Source: Helochares maculicollis
Lineage: Eukaryota; Arthropoda; Insecta; Coleoptera; Hydrophilidae
NCBI GenBank assembly: GCA_033557835.1
Contig: JAWQRO010000040.1
Location: 1 to 64,000, forward strand
Length of the DNA: 64,000 nucleotides
Reading direction: 5' to 3'
Shown piece after piece: positions 1 through 11,285 of the stretch. Every line of letters begins with the position of its first letter. The first letter of the stretch is position 1. Under the pieces are notes generated by a model that saw nothing but the letters and a program-made list of their open reading frames with translations, was not told the DNA's origin and ran no database searches. The position numbers were made by a program, and so were the translations under genes.

Positions 1-359
1 ACATGTGGAACCCATATATCCAGTTTTGAAACTAAACCAAGACGTTTAATGTGATCATGAACGGTTGAATTCGATAAATTTAACCTTTCAGCAATCTCAC
101 GAGTAGTTATTCGGCGGTTTGCATCTACCATTGCTTTTATTTGGTCTTCGTCGGCTTCAATGGGTCTTCCAGAACGTGGAGCATCTTCAATATCGAAATT
201 GCCGGAACGAAATTTTGCAAACCAATTTTGGCATTGTCGTTCGCTAAATACATCTTCTCCATACACTTCACGTAATTTTCGCCTTGCTTGAACTGTATTT
301 TTACCTTTTCGGTAATAAAAAAGTAAAATATGCCGAAAATGCTGCTTTCTATTTTCCAT
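1..359 (-). mobile_element. mariner-family transposase, N-terminal part, open to the window edge
   Basis: Reading the minus strand from the ATG at 359-357 gives 119 codons with no stop or frameshift, running off the left edge of the window. The product starts MENRKQHFRHILLFYYRKGK and contains the paired helix-turn-helix region typical of mariner transposases: a first HTH over about residues 5-45 (with VQARRKLREVYGED), the SERQCQNWFAKFRSGNF block, the linker PRSGRP, then a second HTH (TTREIAERLNLSNSTVHDHI) and the KRLGLVSKLDIWVPH block. The catalytic DDD domain would lie outside the window. The clean frame indicates a recent insertion compared with the other, heavily mutated copies in this window. 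It has nothing to do with the host gene and acts in transposition only. Whether the whole element is functional cannot be judged here. Confidence 0.93.
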
Positions 360-679
360 CTTTGATAGAGCACAAAAAAAACTATTGCAAAGAATAAATA
401 TTGGCACTGTTTTTTGGCAAAGATCGATTCTTCTCTAGATATTTGCGCAAGAAAGTGCAAACTCACTAAAGAGCTAAAGTGATGGTACTTAGCAATTTTT
501 GCTGTCGTGGCAAGTAAAACACTATTTCTTAAACTGCAAACAGTATCTTCTTTTCATTTCTACACAAAAACAATACCACGACTTTTTTTAATATAAATTT
601 TGTTTCATTTTGAAAATAACGTTATTTGAATAACCACCATCTTGCTATACATACTGAAGCGTGGGTGAATTATCACTTG
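360..679. other. Probable 5' leader and flank of the mariner element
   Basis: This AT-rich stretch lies upstream of the minus-strand transposase start. A mariner leader and terminal inverted repeat should lie within it, but I cannot pick out the repeat because its partner is outside the window. No other feature seen. Confidence 0.3.
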
Positions 680-1150
680 TCATAATGTTTCTTGGCTAAA
701 ATTTTTAATTTCTTCACGAATGTTGGCCTTCAATTGTTGATTAGTTCTTGGATTGTTGTGATCTACTCTATCTTTTAAATACTCCCATGTAAAGGAGAAT
801 AGAGCAGTTAAGTCTAGTGAGCGTGACGGCCACTTGATTTTAAATTCGTGAAAGTATCCTTCTTCGAAAACTATCTTAGAGTTCGATTCTCGGACGAGCT
901 GTGGGTGCAGTATCACCTTCTTGAGGGCACCATACCTTTGGTGTGTCTTCGACCTTCAGAGCGCACGACATACTCTTACGTTTCTCGATACTTTTCACCA
1001 TTGGTGGCTAGTGCGTTTTTTGCTTCATCTTCAAAAAAATAAAGAGCAAGATCTCCTTCCGCAAGTACACCACAGCAAACCATTACCTTTACTGGGTGCA
1101 GACAACGTGTGTGGACCATTTCTTCAGTTTGAATTTATCACACCTTATTA
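680..1150 (-). mobile_element. Decayed mariner/Tc1-like (DDE) transposase, C-terminal part
   Basis: The minus strand, read from about 1150 to 680 across more than one frame, recovers a transposase catalytic region in order: VMVCCGVLAEGDLALYFFED, then NALATNGEKYRE, a corrupted second-aspartate block (CPQEGDTAPTAR, where relatives have QQDGATAHTAR), and then KWPSRSLDL followed by EYLKDRVDHNNPRTNQQLKA, which matches the WPPRSPDLTPLDFFLWGYLKD block of this family. Stops and frameshifts break the frame, so this is a fossil. It is of a different lineage from the mariner copy at the left edge, whose N-terminal part belongs to the MENRKQHFRHILLFYYRKGK group. Confidence 0.8.
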
Positions 1151-1483
1151 GGGGTGTAATATCTACGTTAAGTGATTTCCGGAAACTATTCAGAGACCGA
1201 AACTTCGTTAAACATTTCAATGTTCAGTTTGCAAAGCATTTTAAAACCAACGAACTCACTTGATCCAATCTTAGTGAACCCGAGCGAGCTGTTTGTAGAA
1301 TTCGGTACCAAATAAGTCGTAATTAAGGGTTTCTTAGCTGGCAAGCTAGGTCGCAACTCGATTATATATTTTTATCAAGGAAACAAGTAAAGCACTTGAT
1401 AAGCCACGAGGGTGATACGATAAGTAATAAGTTTATGACCAGTAAATGAACAAAGACTTGTTGAAAGAATTTAAGAGCTCGAT
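1151..1483. other. No gene seen
   Basis: No coding signal. Around 1395-1420 there is a weak partial copy of the dispersed module described at 3515-3860 (ttgataagccacgagggtg). Confidence 0.5.
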
Positions 1484-1512
1484 GGGCGAGGATGTGAAGC
1501 CGTGGAGCCACA
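1484..1512 (+). repeat. Single copy of the dispersed GGCGAGG...GAAGCC...GAGCCACA module
   Basis: The sequence gggcgaggatgtgaagccgt followed by ggagccaca matches the core of the module found in clusters at 3515-3860 and 28690-29760. In the shared reading frame it encodes GEDVKPWSH, comparable with GEEVKPSSH at 13461-13492. Confidence 0.7.
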
Positions 1513-1533
1513 TATATCAGTCCCGAAAATAAT

Positions 1534-1720
1534 GTAAAACTTTCATAGATAAAAGTAAAATCTTCATAGATCAGAGTAAAATCTTCATAGAGAAAAGTAA
1601 AATCTTCGCAGAGAAAAGTAAGATCTTCTCAGAGAAAAGTAAGATTTTCGCAGAGAAAAGTTAGATCCTCGTAGAGAAAAGTAAGATTTTCATAGAGAAA
1701 AATAAGATCTTCATAGACAC
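1534..1720 (+). repeat. Tandem array, 21-bp unit, about 9 copies
   Basis: Units start at 1534, 1555, 1576, 1597, 1618, 1639, 1660, 1681 and 1702, each close to gtaagatcttcatagagaaa plus one a. Spacing is exactly 21 bp throughout, while bases within units vary (aagatcttc, aaaatcttc, tagatcctc). No coding role is apparent. Confidence 0.9.
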
Positions 1721-1739
1721 GAGAGAAAGAGGCTGAAAC

Positions 1740-3420
1740 CTTGGTGAGCCAGGGTATTCAGCAGAGTGGAGTTGTCACCGCTTCTGTGAAGCTTGTTGGT
1801 CGACGGCCTTCTGGAGGCGCTTAATGAAGCGAGGAAATGAATGTACAGCTACGCCGATAGAACAGTAATGATTATAGGAAGACATTCCACGGTAGTTCAT
1901 TGGGAGATGAAATCAACAACGAACATCCTAGAGGAATGGTGTCGAAAACTGGGGTAGGCAGTGAATCTAACGAAAAAGGAGATGGTACTATTCACAGATT
2001 GGAAGTTGTAAAACTCGCCGTTTAGCTAAACGTCATGAAGCTAAACCATACAGATATAGTTAAGTATTTGTGTGCCACCTTAGATACAAAATTGCAATGG
2101 AAAACACACTTGAATGTAGCGAAGAAAGTCAACGTTGTGAACATATAGGAGAATGGTGAGGAAAAACTAGGAGATGGACCCGGGGTAATTTCCGTGGGTA
2201 TATCATATTTTGGTAGTTTCAGTGATATCGCATCAAAATTTGGGATGTGGGACCAGGGCGGGGGAGAGGGGGAACCGGATGACCGTTGGATCCGTTCAAT
2301 GGGTCGCTTGCCTATTCATTACAAGCGCTCTTAGGACCACACCAACGGAGGCAATGGAGACTTTTCTAGTTCTCCCGCCCCTGGATGTGGTGGTAGAGGG
2401 TGAAGCGATAAGAGGAGCTGTAAGGGTAATTGACAGGAGGCAAGAATATTGAAAAAGTCTACAATAAAAGCAGATTATTTGAGGAAACAGAACCCAAGTA
2501 CTGCTTCATTGACCCTGGAAGGTATTACCATTTGATAAGGAATTCGTGAGCGAACCATCTCAAGATATAAGTAAGCAATTGGCTACAATGAAGAGAAGGA
2601 GGCTCAAAATATAGGTAAGAGGTAGACTAACAGTCTCCAATGGAAGCATGTCCTGGTATACAGACGGCTTCAAATCATCAAACTCCTATGGAGCGGGAGT
2701 ATACTGAACGGCCAAGAGTAAGAATACATTACCCATCGGGGAGAAATGCCACGGTGGTGCATGCTGAAATTACATGTATATTAGTCAGCGCACGTGCGAA
2801 CATGGAATAAGCTTGTGTGAATAAAACGATCTACATATGCACGGAAAGTCACGGAGCTCTTAAGGTACTGGGAAAACATTAGGTTACTTGAAAGGTGATG
2901 CAATAATGTTAGAAGTACTGGGGGCGAGCAACAATTTAAGATTGGTATGGGTACGGGGACGTAAGAGCACCAAAGAAAACCAAGAATCGGATAACCTATC
3001 CAAGAAGGAGTCAGTTCAGCAATACACAGAACCTGATCTAACCATTGGAGTCGCAAAAACCGATGCGACAAATGTCGTAGAGGAACAACTCTGTAGGAAA
3101 CATATAAAAACATTTGGAAAGTAATAGAAGGAAAGCGGCAAACGATGGAAATCGTGTTCGAACCATCTGATGATATAAGTAAGCAATTGAATGCCATGAA
3201 GAGAAGGAAGCTCAAAATCGCAATGGGAATCCTTATGGAACATATTATTTGAGAAAACATGTACATACGACAAGACAATGGAGGAAATGTGGTGCTGATG
3301 AAGAAACCCTGGTAAACATCCTGCGCATCTGCCCTGCCTTAGAGGCATTTAGGGATAGCCCGCATTAACGCAAGATGAAGCTAAAAATTTCACCATCACG
3401 GACCTAGTCTCATTTCTAAG
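1740..3420 (+). mobile_element. Decayed non-LTR retrotransposon, reverse transcriptase and RNase H region
   Basis: Pieces of an ORF2 polyprotein appear in order on the plus strand but in shifting frames. They are IQQSGVV (palm block, GxQQGGVLSP in relatives) near 1755; YADRTVMII (corrupted YADD catalytic box) near 1850; an EEWCRKLG...VNLTKKEMVLFT block near 1930-2000; VKYLCATLDTKLQWKTHL near 2060; ACLFITSALRTTPTEAMETF then LPPLDVVVEGEA at 2313-2410; an RNase H start WYTDGFKSSNSYGAGVY near 2650; and a CGADEETLVNILRICPALE zinc-knuckle-like end near 3290-3345. Presence of RNase H fits the R1/I/LOA side of non-LTR elements; I would not name the clade. It is dead because of many stops and frameshifts. 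Confidence 0.85.
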
Positions 3421-3514
3421 GGAAACAGGACTTCTAGAGTTACTCTAGGTATAGGGGTTCAGGATAAAAGGAGGTGCCTCCATCTCATGAAGTAATACAT
3501 AAAACTATATCTTC

Positions 3515-3860
3515 ATTGATGAGGCGAGGAAGCCGAACTGCCACAAGTTTAGGTTGACCAAAGGACCAAATTAGGAGCTTGTTAGGCGAGGAGACGATAC
3601 CGACAAGTCACGAGGGTAAGGTCGGCAAAGATTTATGGAAAACCAATATAAGAACTTGTCTGTCTAGGAGGTGAAGCCAACGTGAGACAAGTTTTGTCAT
3701 GTAACGACTTATTGAAAAATCAATCTAGGATTTAAGTCAAGAGGAGGCGAAACCTGCGAGCCACAAATTTAAGGGCATCGAATAATCAAAAACTTTGGAA
3801 AATAAGGACTTGTTAGGCGAGGAGGAGAAACCGAGAAGCCACAAAGGTATTGATGTTAGG
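3515..3860 (+). repeat. Cluster of the dispersed module, five copies
   Basis: Five degenerate copies of a unit with core ggcgaggaggcgaagccgac, then gagccacaag, lie at about 3521-3550, 3581-3616, 3659-3692, 3736-3770 and 3811-3845, spaced roughly 60-80 bp. Between cores are related spacers rich in aaaactttggaaaat and gacttgttag. In one reading frame the core encodes GEE[ATV]KP[TSR]SHK. The same module lies in the opposite orientation at 13461 and 28690-29760. Confidence 0.75.
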
Positions 3861-5329
3861 GTAGATTGTATTGAAAAATAAAAATGGTTTTGTTGTCAAG
3901 TTTATCTTTTCATGGCGAACTGAAAATTTATGAAACCTATCTTGTAACCCGCCGCTAGTTTTATCATATCGTGCTAGTTCGAGGGAAGCCCCTAGAATTT
4001 TAGAAAAGCGTCGCTGAAATTTCGCAAGAAGACTGCTGTGGGCGAGAGAGTCTTACGGATGCAGGCAGCGCAGAAAACGAACCAGGAAAAATTCAGCAAA
4101 AGTACCGTTCATTTAATTCCGCCAAAAGTGCGATTTGTCAACGTTAACTAATCGGCCGCAATGCGACTTTCCCAAAGTTTCCGTTCCGTTGCGGACGGAA
4201 TCGGGACTCCTTTGATCGCCTCGTTTTACTTCCACTCCGTACCTCGCACATAGCATATATAATTCAACTGTTTTAAACGGGCTTTTTACGTATTTACATC
4301 GGCCGGTCGTTGCAGCAATTGTTTGGAGATATAGCAATACTATCCTCAACTTCTGATTTTCAAGTCTAGTAGTGTAGTGTACAGTCGAATCAGTCGATAC
4401 GTGGTTGACCGGTTGTTTGCGGCCCTTTCCTTTCCAACCGATGAACGTCGAGTTGGAGTGGAGCTGCGAGCGAATGCGACGTTGCCGGCGCTGTTATGTT
4501 GAGTGTGGGCCGTGTATTGATTGGGAACTGTTTGGCAACTGCGCCTCTTCGCTACACGGTCCGCTACCGGTGCCACTGCACTGCATTTCGCTGGCTTTCA
4601 GAACTGACTTTAGTGCACTCGTTCTTCTATTTTTTAAACTTATCTCCTCCCCGTTCTTTAAAAAAATCCCACTCCTGAGAAAATACACCGACTGTCGGGC
4701 ACGCTTGTAGCAATCCTGGCTATGTTGATGGCGGATTGTAGGTTTCGACATAAAGAACAAGGTACAGTGACTGGTGAAAGCAGTTGCGATACAGTGACGA
4801 AAACTCCCTACTCTGTAAGTACGGATCGCGTTATCCTTGGTTAGACCAGGCGCGGCGAAAGAGTATGGAGGAGATTGCCGCAATTTTAACGATAAACAAA
4901 GGACAACAGATGCACATAAACTATCTAACCAATATTTTGACGAATTGTTATAACGAGTTTATTTGCTTAGTGCAGCATTCACCGGTTTATTTCAATGAAT
5001 TATTGATTACTTTCACTGCCTCATAAATAACTAATACATTCTATAATAAGTATTAATACACTCCTGACATGGTTATCACCGGGAGATAGCGTGTTACTTC
5101 GAAAATTATTATGCACGGTTTGTAGTAAGCATATTTCATTGTTATTCTTTTAAAACAGCTGATTATACGCTGGAGTATCATTCAACTCGAACGTATGTAT
5201 GTATGATAAAATTATCAAGTCGCCTATGCCATTACGCAACAATTATGTATGTGCTCTTCATTTACATAAAAAAATGACGCGCGGAATTCCCGTTAATTTA
5301 GGACTCAAATTCATCGTACTTGTTTTGTT
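3861..5329. other. No gene seen; includes a CpG-richer segment
   Basis: No exon or transposon recognised. From about 4110 to 4800 the composition is clearly richer in G, C and CpG than its neighbours, with a TATA-like catatataa at about 4255. It could be an alternative promoter or first exon, or a fossil insertion; nothing coding is convincing. Confidence 0.35.
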
Positions 5330-5740
5330 TCGATTCTCCATTTGTTTCTATTCGCAATTTGTTTTAATTCGCCGTTTGTCTCAATTTGCTACTTGTTCCG
5401 AGTCGCCATTTAATTCAATTCGCCATTTGTTCCGAGCCCTCGTTCGATTCAAATCGCCGTTTGTTTAAGTCGCCATTTGATTCAAGTCGCCGTTTGAAAC
5501 AATACAAACTTTGTTTAAAGTCGCCATTTCAATCCATTCGAAGTTTGTTTCTAGCCGGCGTTTGTTTAAAACCGTCGTTTGTTTTAAACCGCCGTTTGTT
5601 TCAATCGCCGTTTGTTTCAAATCTCCATTTGTTTCAATTCGCCGTTTATGTCAAATCGCCGTTTGTTTCAAGTCGCCGCTCGCTACAATCCGCCGGTTGC
5701 TTCAATTCGCCTTTTGTTTAAATTGGCCGCCATTTGTAGA
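5330..5740 (+). repeat. Tandem array, 17-bp unit, about 24 degenerate copies
   Basis: The unit is close to tcgccgtttgtttcaaa. The clearest run is 5605-5725, where consecutive 17-bp copies (tcgccgtttgtttcaaa, tctccatttgtttcaat, tcgccgtttatgtcaaa, tcgccgtttgtttcaag and so on) follow without gaps. The left half is more diverged. Several plus-strand frames stay open through it because the unit rarely makes a stop, giving Ser/Phe/Arg/Leu-rich repeat peptides. I treat these as by-products, not genes. Confidence 0.88.
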
Positions 5741-7374
5741 AATCCTCCCTTGCAAGCAGCCGTCCGTATTTTTGTGTCTACTATCCCCGACGATATTCTT
5801 TTCCAAGTTCAAGGTTTCGCGAAAGAGAAGATCGACTAGAACCCTTTTAATTGTTTCGTTTGTTGAACCATATTAAAGCTGAAGGGGGCAAAACAAATTA
5901 GGCTCGCCTTCCGCATATGTACGATTTTAAAGTTGGTCTCGAAATACCGGCTGCGTGCATCCTCCACCTCCGCGGCAAGGCCGGGTTTTCATTTCAAACT
6001 TTTACAAGTTGAACCTTTGATCGAGAACAAAGGTGTATTGGCGGAAGTTTTCCTGTGTATCTACTTAAACCAACCCCTTAGATGGAAAATAACTTTTACT
6101 AGCTATAACTTTTCTCGGAGTTGAATAGTACTATGCGAATCCCGTAGTTGTATTCTACTCGAATGGGATATGTGAACTTGAATTTACATTGCGATTTGTA
6201 AAACGAAGGGTGGGGGACTCTATCCCATCTCATTCAACCCCAGGGGTTTTAAGGTCAGGGTTGCCATTCACTGACAGAGTGGTGTGTCAGTGGGATAGCG
6301 GTGTGGGGATGAGGGGGCGAGGGTAAGTTTGTTTCAATCTATCCCGCAGGTCCCCTTATCGGTCGGTCCCGGCCAGGAATGGGACACCCATATTCCTGAT
6401 CTATGCTGTCATATAATTGATTTTCAACGTTTGTACGCTGCCTGTATTTATTTTCGTCGGTTGTGATATGCCGACTGGCACCGGTCGTTTATTTTTTTCA
6501 ATTGAAAAAACAGGATGGTTTTTATTATGGAACAGTCGAGGCCGGTTTCCATATCAGCACACGTTCGATAGCAGCGAAAGTTTTCCGATTGGAATTAGGT
6601 CAGCTGATAATGCTGTGTACGCATATTTGGGGGTAATTTTTTAAATGATGAGAATCGTTCGGCTGTTTGATCGGTGTAGCAGGTGGAAACTACATCATGT
6701 CCACCTCCTCCCTTTTAACTGTGGTAAATTTCACTCTAGCGTGTTGAGTTTACTTAAGCCTACATCTAGGCTTAAATGACTAAATGGCCCATCGGTACTT
6801 TCTCCTAGCCTGTCGTCTAGAAACAACATAATCGTTGTTACAAAACAATTTTCTTCAAGTACTTAGACATAGTAAGGGGTGAATCAACCATATCGTCTGC
6901 GATTTCCGAGTTTTTCTATTCAGTATGCGTGTCCATTTGCCTAGACGCTACACATTCCACCGCCTAAGTGTCTTTTGCGGTATTAATATTTTCCCGCATT
7001 TCTTTCACAAATTGCTTAAATTTAGCAATCTCCAATCAACAATAGTGCAATAGATTTGAATAATAAACGAGCTCCAACAACATAAATAAAATCACATAGG
7101 GGTACTCTGTTTGCAATTATTATGCGATTATGTAGGCGTCAATGCAAATATGCTGACTGAGGGAAGTGGCAGAATAGGAATGTTGAATTCCTTGGGAAGA
7201 ATTTAATTTCAACGATTGTTTCATCCGTTATTAAATATACAGAAAATGTTTCCCTGTAAAAGGTGTAGATTTATGAAATTTGAGCCTAACAAAATGATTG
7301 TACAGCAAATCTTACCTTAAATATTAGATGAAGTAAGCAGATCAGGGCGTTTTTTCTCTTTATTTCGACGATGA
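5741..7374. other. No gene seen; one short hairpin
   Basis: No exon, transposon or RNA gene recognised. 6180-6420 is G-rich and contains a perfect 8-bp stem, cactgaca at 6269-6276 and tgtcagtg at 6285-6292, around an 8-nt loop. Confidence 0.4.
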
Positions 7375-7860
7375 ATTTCACAAAGTTAGGATTTTCTGAT
7401 TTAGATCAAATATGCTCCGTTTTGTTCGATAACTTTTGTCCATTTTGAAGGCAATTTCAGATTTCCGCTATTGAAGATGTCTTCGTCCCTATTGGCAAAA
7501 CGCTTGACCAACAAGAGCATTTTGCAAATGCTTAAAAAGATGTTAATTGTCTGGTGCTAAGTGTGGGCTGTACAGAGGGTGCGATATAACCTCCCTTTCA
7601 AGCAATCGGTGCTTCTGGCGCGTCGTTAAAGGTAAGTGCGGCCTAGTGTTGTCCTAGTGGATCTCAACGGCCGTCTTCTTGGCCAATTCAAGACTCTTCT
7701 CGCAGATCAGTTGTTGACAGTATAAACCCGTATCGAGTGATTGACTCGATAGAGGCAACACATAGTGGAGGATTCTCTTCAAATCGAACCAAACACACTG
7801 TAAAACCTTGGTTGCTAATCCGGGCTTGGTGATCGTTTAGGCCGGCTCATATTGTTGCGC
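7375..7860 (-). mobile_element. Decayed mariner transposase, catalytic domain
   Basis: Read on the minus strand from about 7860, most of a mariner catalytic domain is recovered: TITKPGLATKVLQCVWFDL, then SLDTGLYCQQL, KSLELAKKTAVEIH-stop-DNTRPH (second catalytic Asp box, HxDNARPH in relatives), LTTRQKHRLLEREVISHPLY, SPHLAPDN-stop-HLFKHL and QNALVGQAF. The portion from about 7720 to 7375 stays in a single frame and is broken mainly by in-frame stop codons, so this copy died chiefly by point mutation. It is not expected to give protein. Confidence 0.85.
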
Positions 7861-9382
7861 CTTGAGTGCACTTCGTTGTTAATCAAATCACAGAAATACG
7901 TTACAGATATTTATTTCCAGTTTTAAGCACACAACCTATTGCTAACTTTTTACAACAGTATATTTGTTGTGTGTATTTTTAGGTTAAGATTTTGTTTAGC
8001 CTATTGTTGGTATGATTTCATGGAACCTCATTCACTAACACTTTAATACCCTCAAACTGCCTTGCCAACTGAGCGGCATCTCTTATACATTGTTTGAAAT
8101 TCCAGAACGACCCTCTAGGATGATCTAGAGCACACCAGACACCAAACAAATGGCGTTTTGAACGATCCAACTTCTCGAATATTCATGAATTATATTCCAT
8201 TGCGCAGATCGGGTTGCCTATCGAGCAGAGGAGGATGAATCTCGCTGCAATATTATTGGTATTATTTCATGTAGTTTATGGTTGAAGTTCCGATTTGCAG
8301 CAATTATGGTAACCCAACGGCGAGTCTATATTTTATGACTATTGTCAAAATCATAACCATGAAATAGCCAAAGTAATCCTGTCGAATATGTGTATCAATT
8401 ACGCGATGAGAATTTTTTCGTGGATATTTAAAAATGCATAATGAACTGTAAAATATTTTAATCAGAATAATTTGTCTCGATTTTATCTCATTATTTACAA
8501 ACATATGCTAACTGGAGGAAGTTTTGCGATGCCAACATAACTTTTCGTTGGAGCATTTGAAATTTTCTGAATCACCGGTACTCCGTATTTTCAATTTTGA
8601 CAAAGGCATTCAAAAAGAACTTAAAATATGTTTTCGTAAAACAATTATTTCTATTTTTAAATTACTTGCAAGTGTTTTAAAGGCACATGCCAAACATTTA
8701 AGGCTGATAAGCTTATTAATGCCGGACTTATGCGTAATTATCGGGCGTGTACTCAGTAAGGTCTAGAAAATTTCAAATAGCCTTCATGCACTCAAATTTG
8801 TATGCGTAACGTTTTTGTTGGTTTTACAACATTTTTCATATTACTTGTTAATGTACAAATCGAACCAATGAATGTATTTTATGTTATGTTGAGCTGTTGT
8901 CTCGGTCGCGTGTCGCTATCGTGCTTTTATTAGGTACGTCTTCCTTACGTGAACAAATTACTTCGTAGCTGCCGCTGTCCAAAACAGATTTTCTACCCTG
9001 CGCATTTGAGCAATAAGTGCAAAATGTGCTCATCTCGTTTTTCCAGCTTGCTTGATAATTGCATAAACGAAATAATTCAGATACACCTTACTATTTTATA
9101 ATTTACTTCTACTAATTAATGGACAAGCGCATCGTTGCCTTTTTGTTCCTACTTCGGAAGAATGCGCTTGACATTCGCATTTTATTATTTACATACTATT
9201 ACTAGTAACTATTCGTAAATGGAGTGCTTAACGCGCGTTTGTCGCTTTTGTTTAATTAAAGTTTTTTAACTTAATTTTTACAAAATGAGTTTGAAAGTAG
9301 AACATTTAAGGAATCGCAGAGGAAATAGCTGCTACGGAGTGATACTTATGGCACGAGGATAGGTTGTATTAAAATGTTGATA
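7861..9382. other. No gene seen
   Basis: AT-rich sequence without recognisable coding, RNA or repeat structure. Confidence 0.4.
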
Positions 9383-9462
9383 TAGAAAGTGGTAGATATA
9401 GACAGTCGCAGTAATAGAAAATTGTAATCCTAGAAAGTTGTAGCCATAGCAAGCCTTAGTAA
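9383..9462 (+). repeat. Tandem array, 16-bp unit, 5 copies
   Basis: Five consecutive 16-bp units beginning at 9383, 9399, 9415, 9431 and 9447: tagaaagtggtagata, tagacagtcgcagtaa, tagaaaattgtaatcc, tagaaagttgtagcca, tagcaagccttagtaa. Spacing is exact, sequence is degenerate. Confidence 0.75.
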
Positions 9463-11129
9463 TTTGTGGTTGAGAAAAGTTATGGTCAATACGCTAATAT
9501 TTCACAAAGCAAGCTTTATACAGATGAGCCCGGCGCAATCGTAAATGAAAGACACTTGGTAGTTTTACCAATACTTGTTACTTTTGTTAACGGCAAGCGA
9601 TCGCCACTATAATCGATACTTCCTCATAGTGGAAGAGAATGGCGGTTATCAGCGGAAAATATTAAGTTGCTGGAAGTCGTCAGCTTCCTATATGTCGGTC
9701 TTATGCGATTGCGATCGCGCAGTACATATCTACCCATATTTGTTCAAAAAGTATTCCATACTTCCTGCATAGTGGTTTTTATGTACTAATGGAAATTAAT
9801 TTGCGAGTTAGTTGATTCTGCTTCCTCGATGAACTTCAAACGAACCATCTGAATTGCCGCTTCTCTTCACATCCATTCTTTACTAAGTGTGTATGTTTTG
9901 CATCATAATGTATCAAATAACATACTTTAAGGACAACGATGGGACAAATGCAACATGCAACAAAAACAACTCATTATTGCCGAGCCAAAACTACAAGCTT
10001 GCTAGCGGCGCTGTGATAAGTCCTGCAAATAACTCATCAGGACTGACTATTTAAACGAGGAAAAATCGCTATTCTGAAAGTTTAATCGCCGTTCCATGCA
10101 GAAAATAAAGAACATATCAAATTGGGAACGCTCGGCCCAATTTGCACAACAGATGCAAATTTATCAGTCAGTGCGTAAAGACGAGGAAGGAATTCGATTA
10201 TTGCATAGAAAAGATTTGGAAGGAACACATTCAATAAGAACGCTGCAAATTCGATAAGAATCCTGTTGATTCCGGAGGAACTAGGCTTAGAAGCAGCGGT
10301 AAGGATTTGATCGGAATGAACGTTACACATTCTAAAGACGCATTTGCACATTTCAGTAGGTGATATGCAGGATACCGTTTGGAACCCATAACGCCATATG
10401 TAGCAGTGGCCCTGCTTCTGTAGTAGGTATACAAACAAACAAACGAGTCAGTAGATCAAGTTCATCTTGAACGAACAAGGCAAGGCAAGACGGAAAGTAA
10501 TTGTTGTGTCACAACTTGGTTGGACAAATTTCGCCTCCTCCTCCTCTTCCTCACGGAACAGCTGATCGAAATAGATGAACTGTTAAAATGCTTTGAAAAA
10601 GTCGGGTCGCCGGCGGATAACCGAGCAGAGCTGATGGAAACGGTTCGGGACAACAGATTAAGTAGTAATTTAATGTAGTATGATGGTTGCCTGTGTTATA
10701 AACATTGTTTGTTTATTTAGTATTCCACGTGGATACATAAGAACTAAAATCTGAAAATCCCACCGCTAGTGCAGACTCTAGATGACATCGGTGGATTTTA
10801 ATAATAATTTGCTGCGGATTATGCCTTGCCCAATTGAATATCAGCTAGTTCTTAATAGTAGATGAATTTTCCTAATATTTGCAACCGTTGCACCAATTCC
10901 CGAAAAAATATTGCAGTTGGAAATTTATGTCTCAAGCCATGGCGTCAACAGCTTGACTGAAACAATTTTAAAAAATGGCTATACAATGCCACTACAAATC
11001 AAATCATAAACTATTCTTTTAAATAGCACATTTTTAAAGAAGCTGTCTAAAGAAGTAAGCAAGGATATGGAAAGAAGAGGCCACTTTTTTGAAGGTACCC
11101 ACTAAAAGACACAATTGTTAATGTGATGT
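9463..11129. other. No supported gene; one unexplained open stretch
   Basis: No known family recognised. 10427-10678 is an 83-codon plus-strand frame without an initiator, running from just after a TAG to a TAG stop; its last third reads like ordinary protein (EIDELLKCFEKVGSPADNRA). An upstream frame at 10080-10258 also stays open. I cannot assign either, and they may be chance or a transposon fossil. Confidence 0.3.
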
Positions 11130-11285
11130 GAGTGTTGGCCAGACATAACATACCCTACCGATCAAAACAAGTAGCAGGATCAATTTCTGGTCACTACTGT
11201 GGATGTAGTGCCAATAGAATATGTCCAAGTTGGTTTTGATCGGCGCTGCAACATGTGGACAAACATTATCATGTATAAGAATTAA
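11130..11285 (-). mobile_element. Possible mariner transposase fragment
   Basis: On the minus strand 11285-11200 reads LILIHDNVCPHVAAPIKTNL, close to the HDNARPHVA second-aspartate box of mariner transposases, followed by DIFYWHYIH where relatives have a WEVLxHPPYS segment. The match is short and the downstream part is too decayed to confirm. Confidence 0.45.

Noticed and set aside
5199..5876. Overlapping open frames of 75-121 codons
   Set aside because: They lie in the 17-bp tandem array and reflect its stop-poor unit; no known domain.
6269..6292. 8-bp perfect hairpin as an RNA element
   Set aside because: Too short to be significant in 64 kb and without neighbouring structure.
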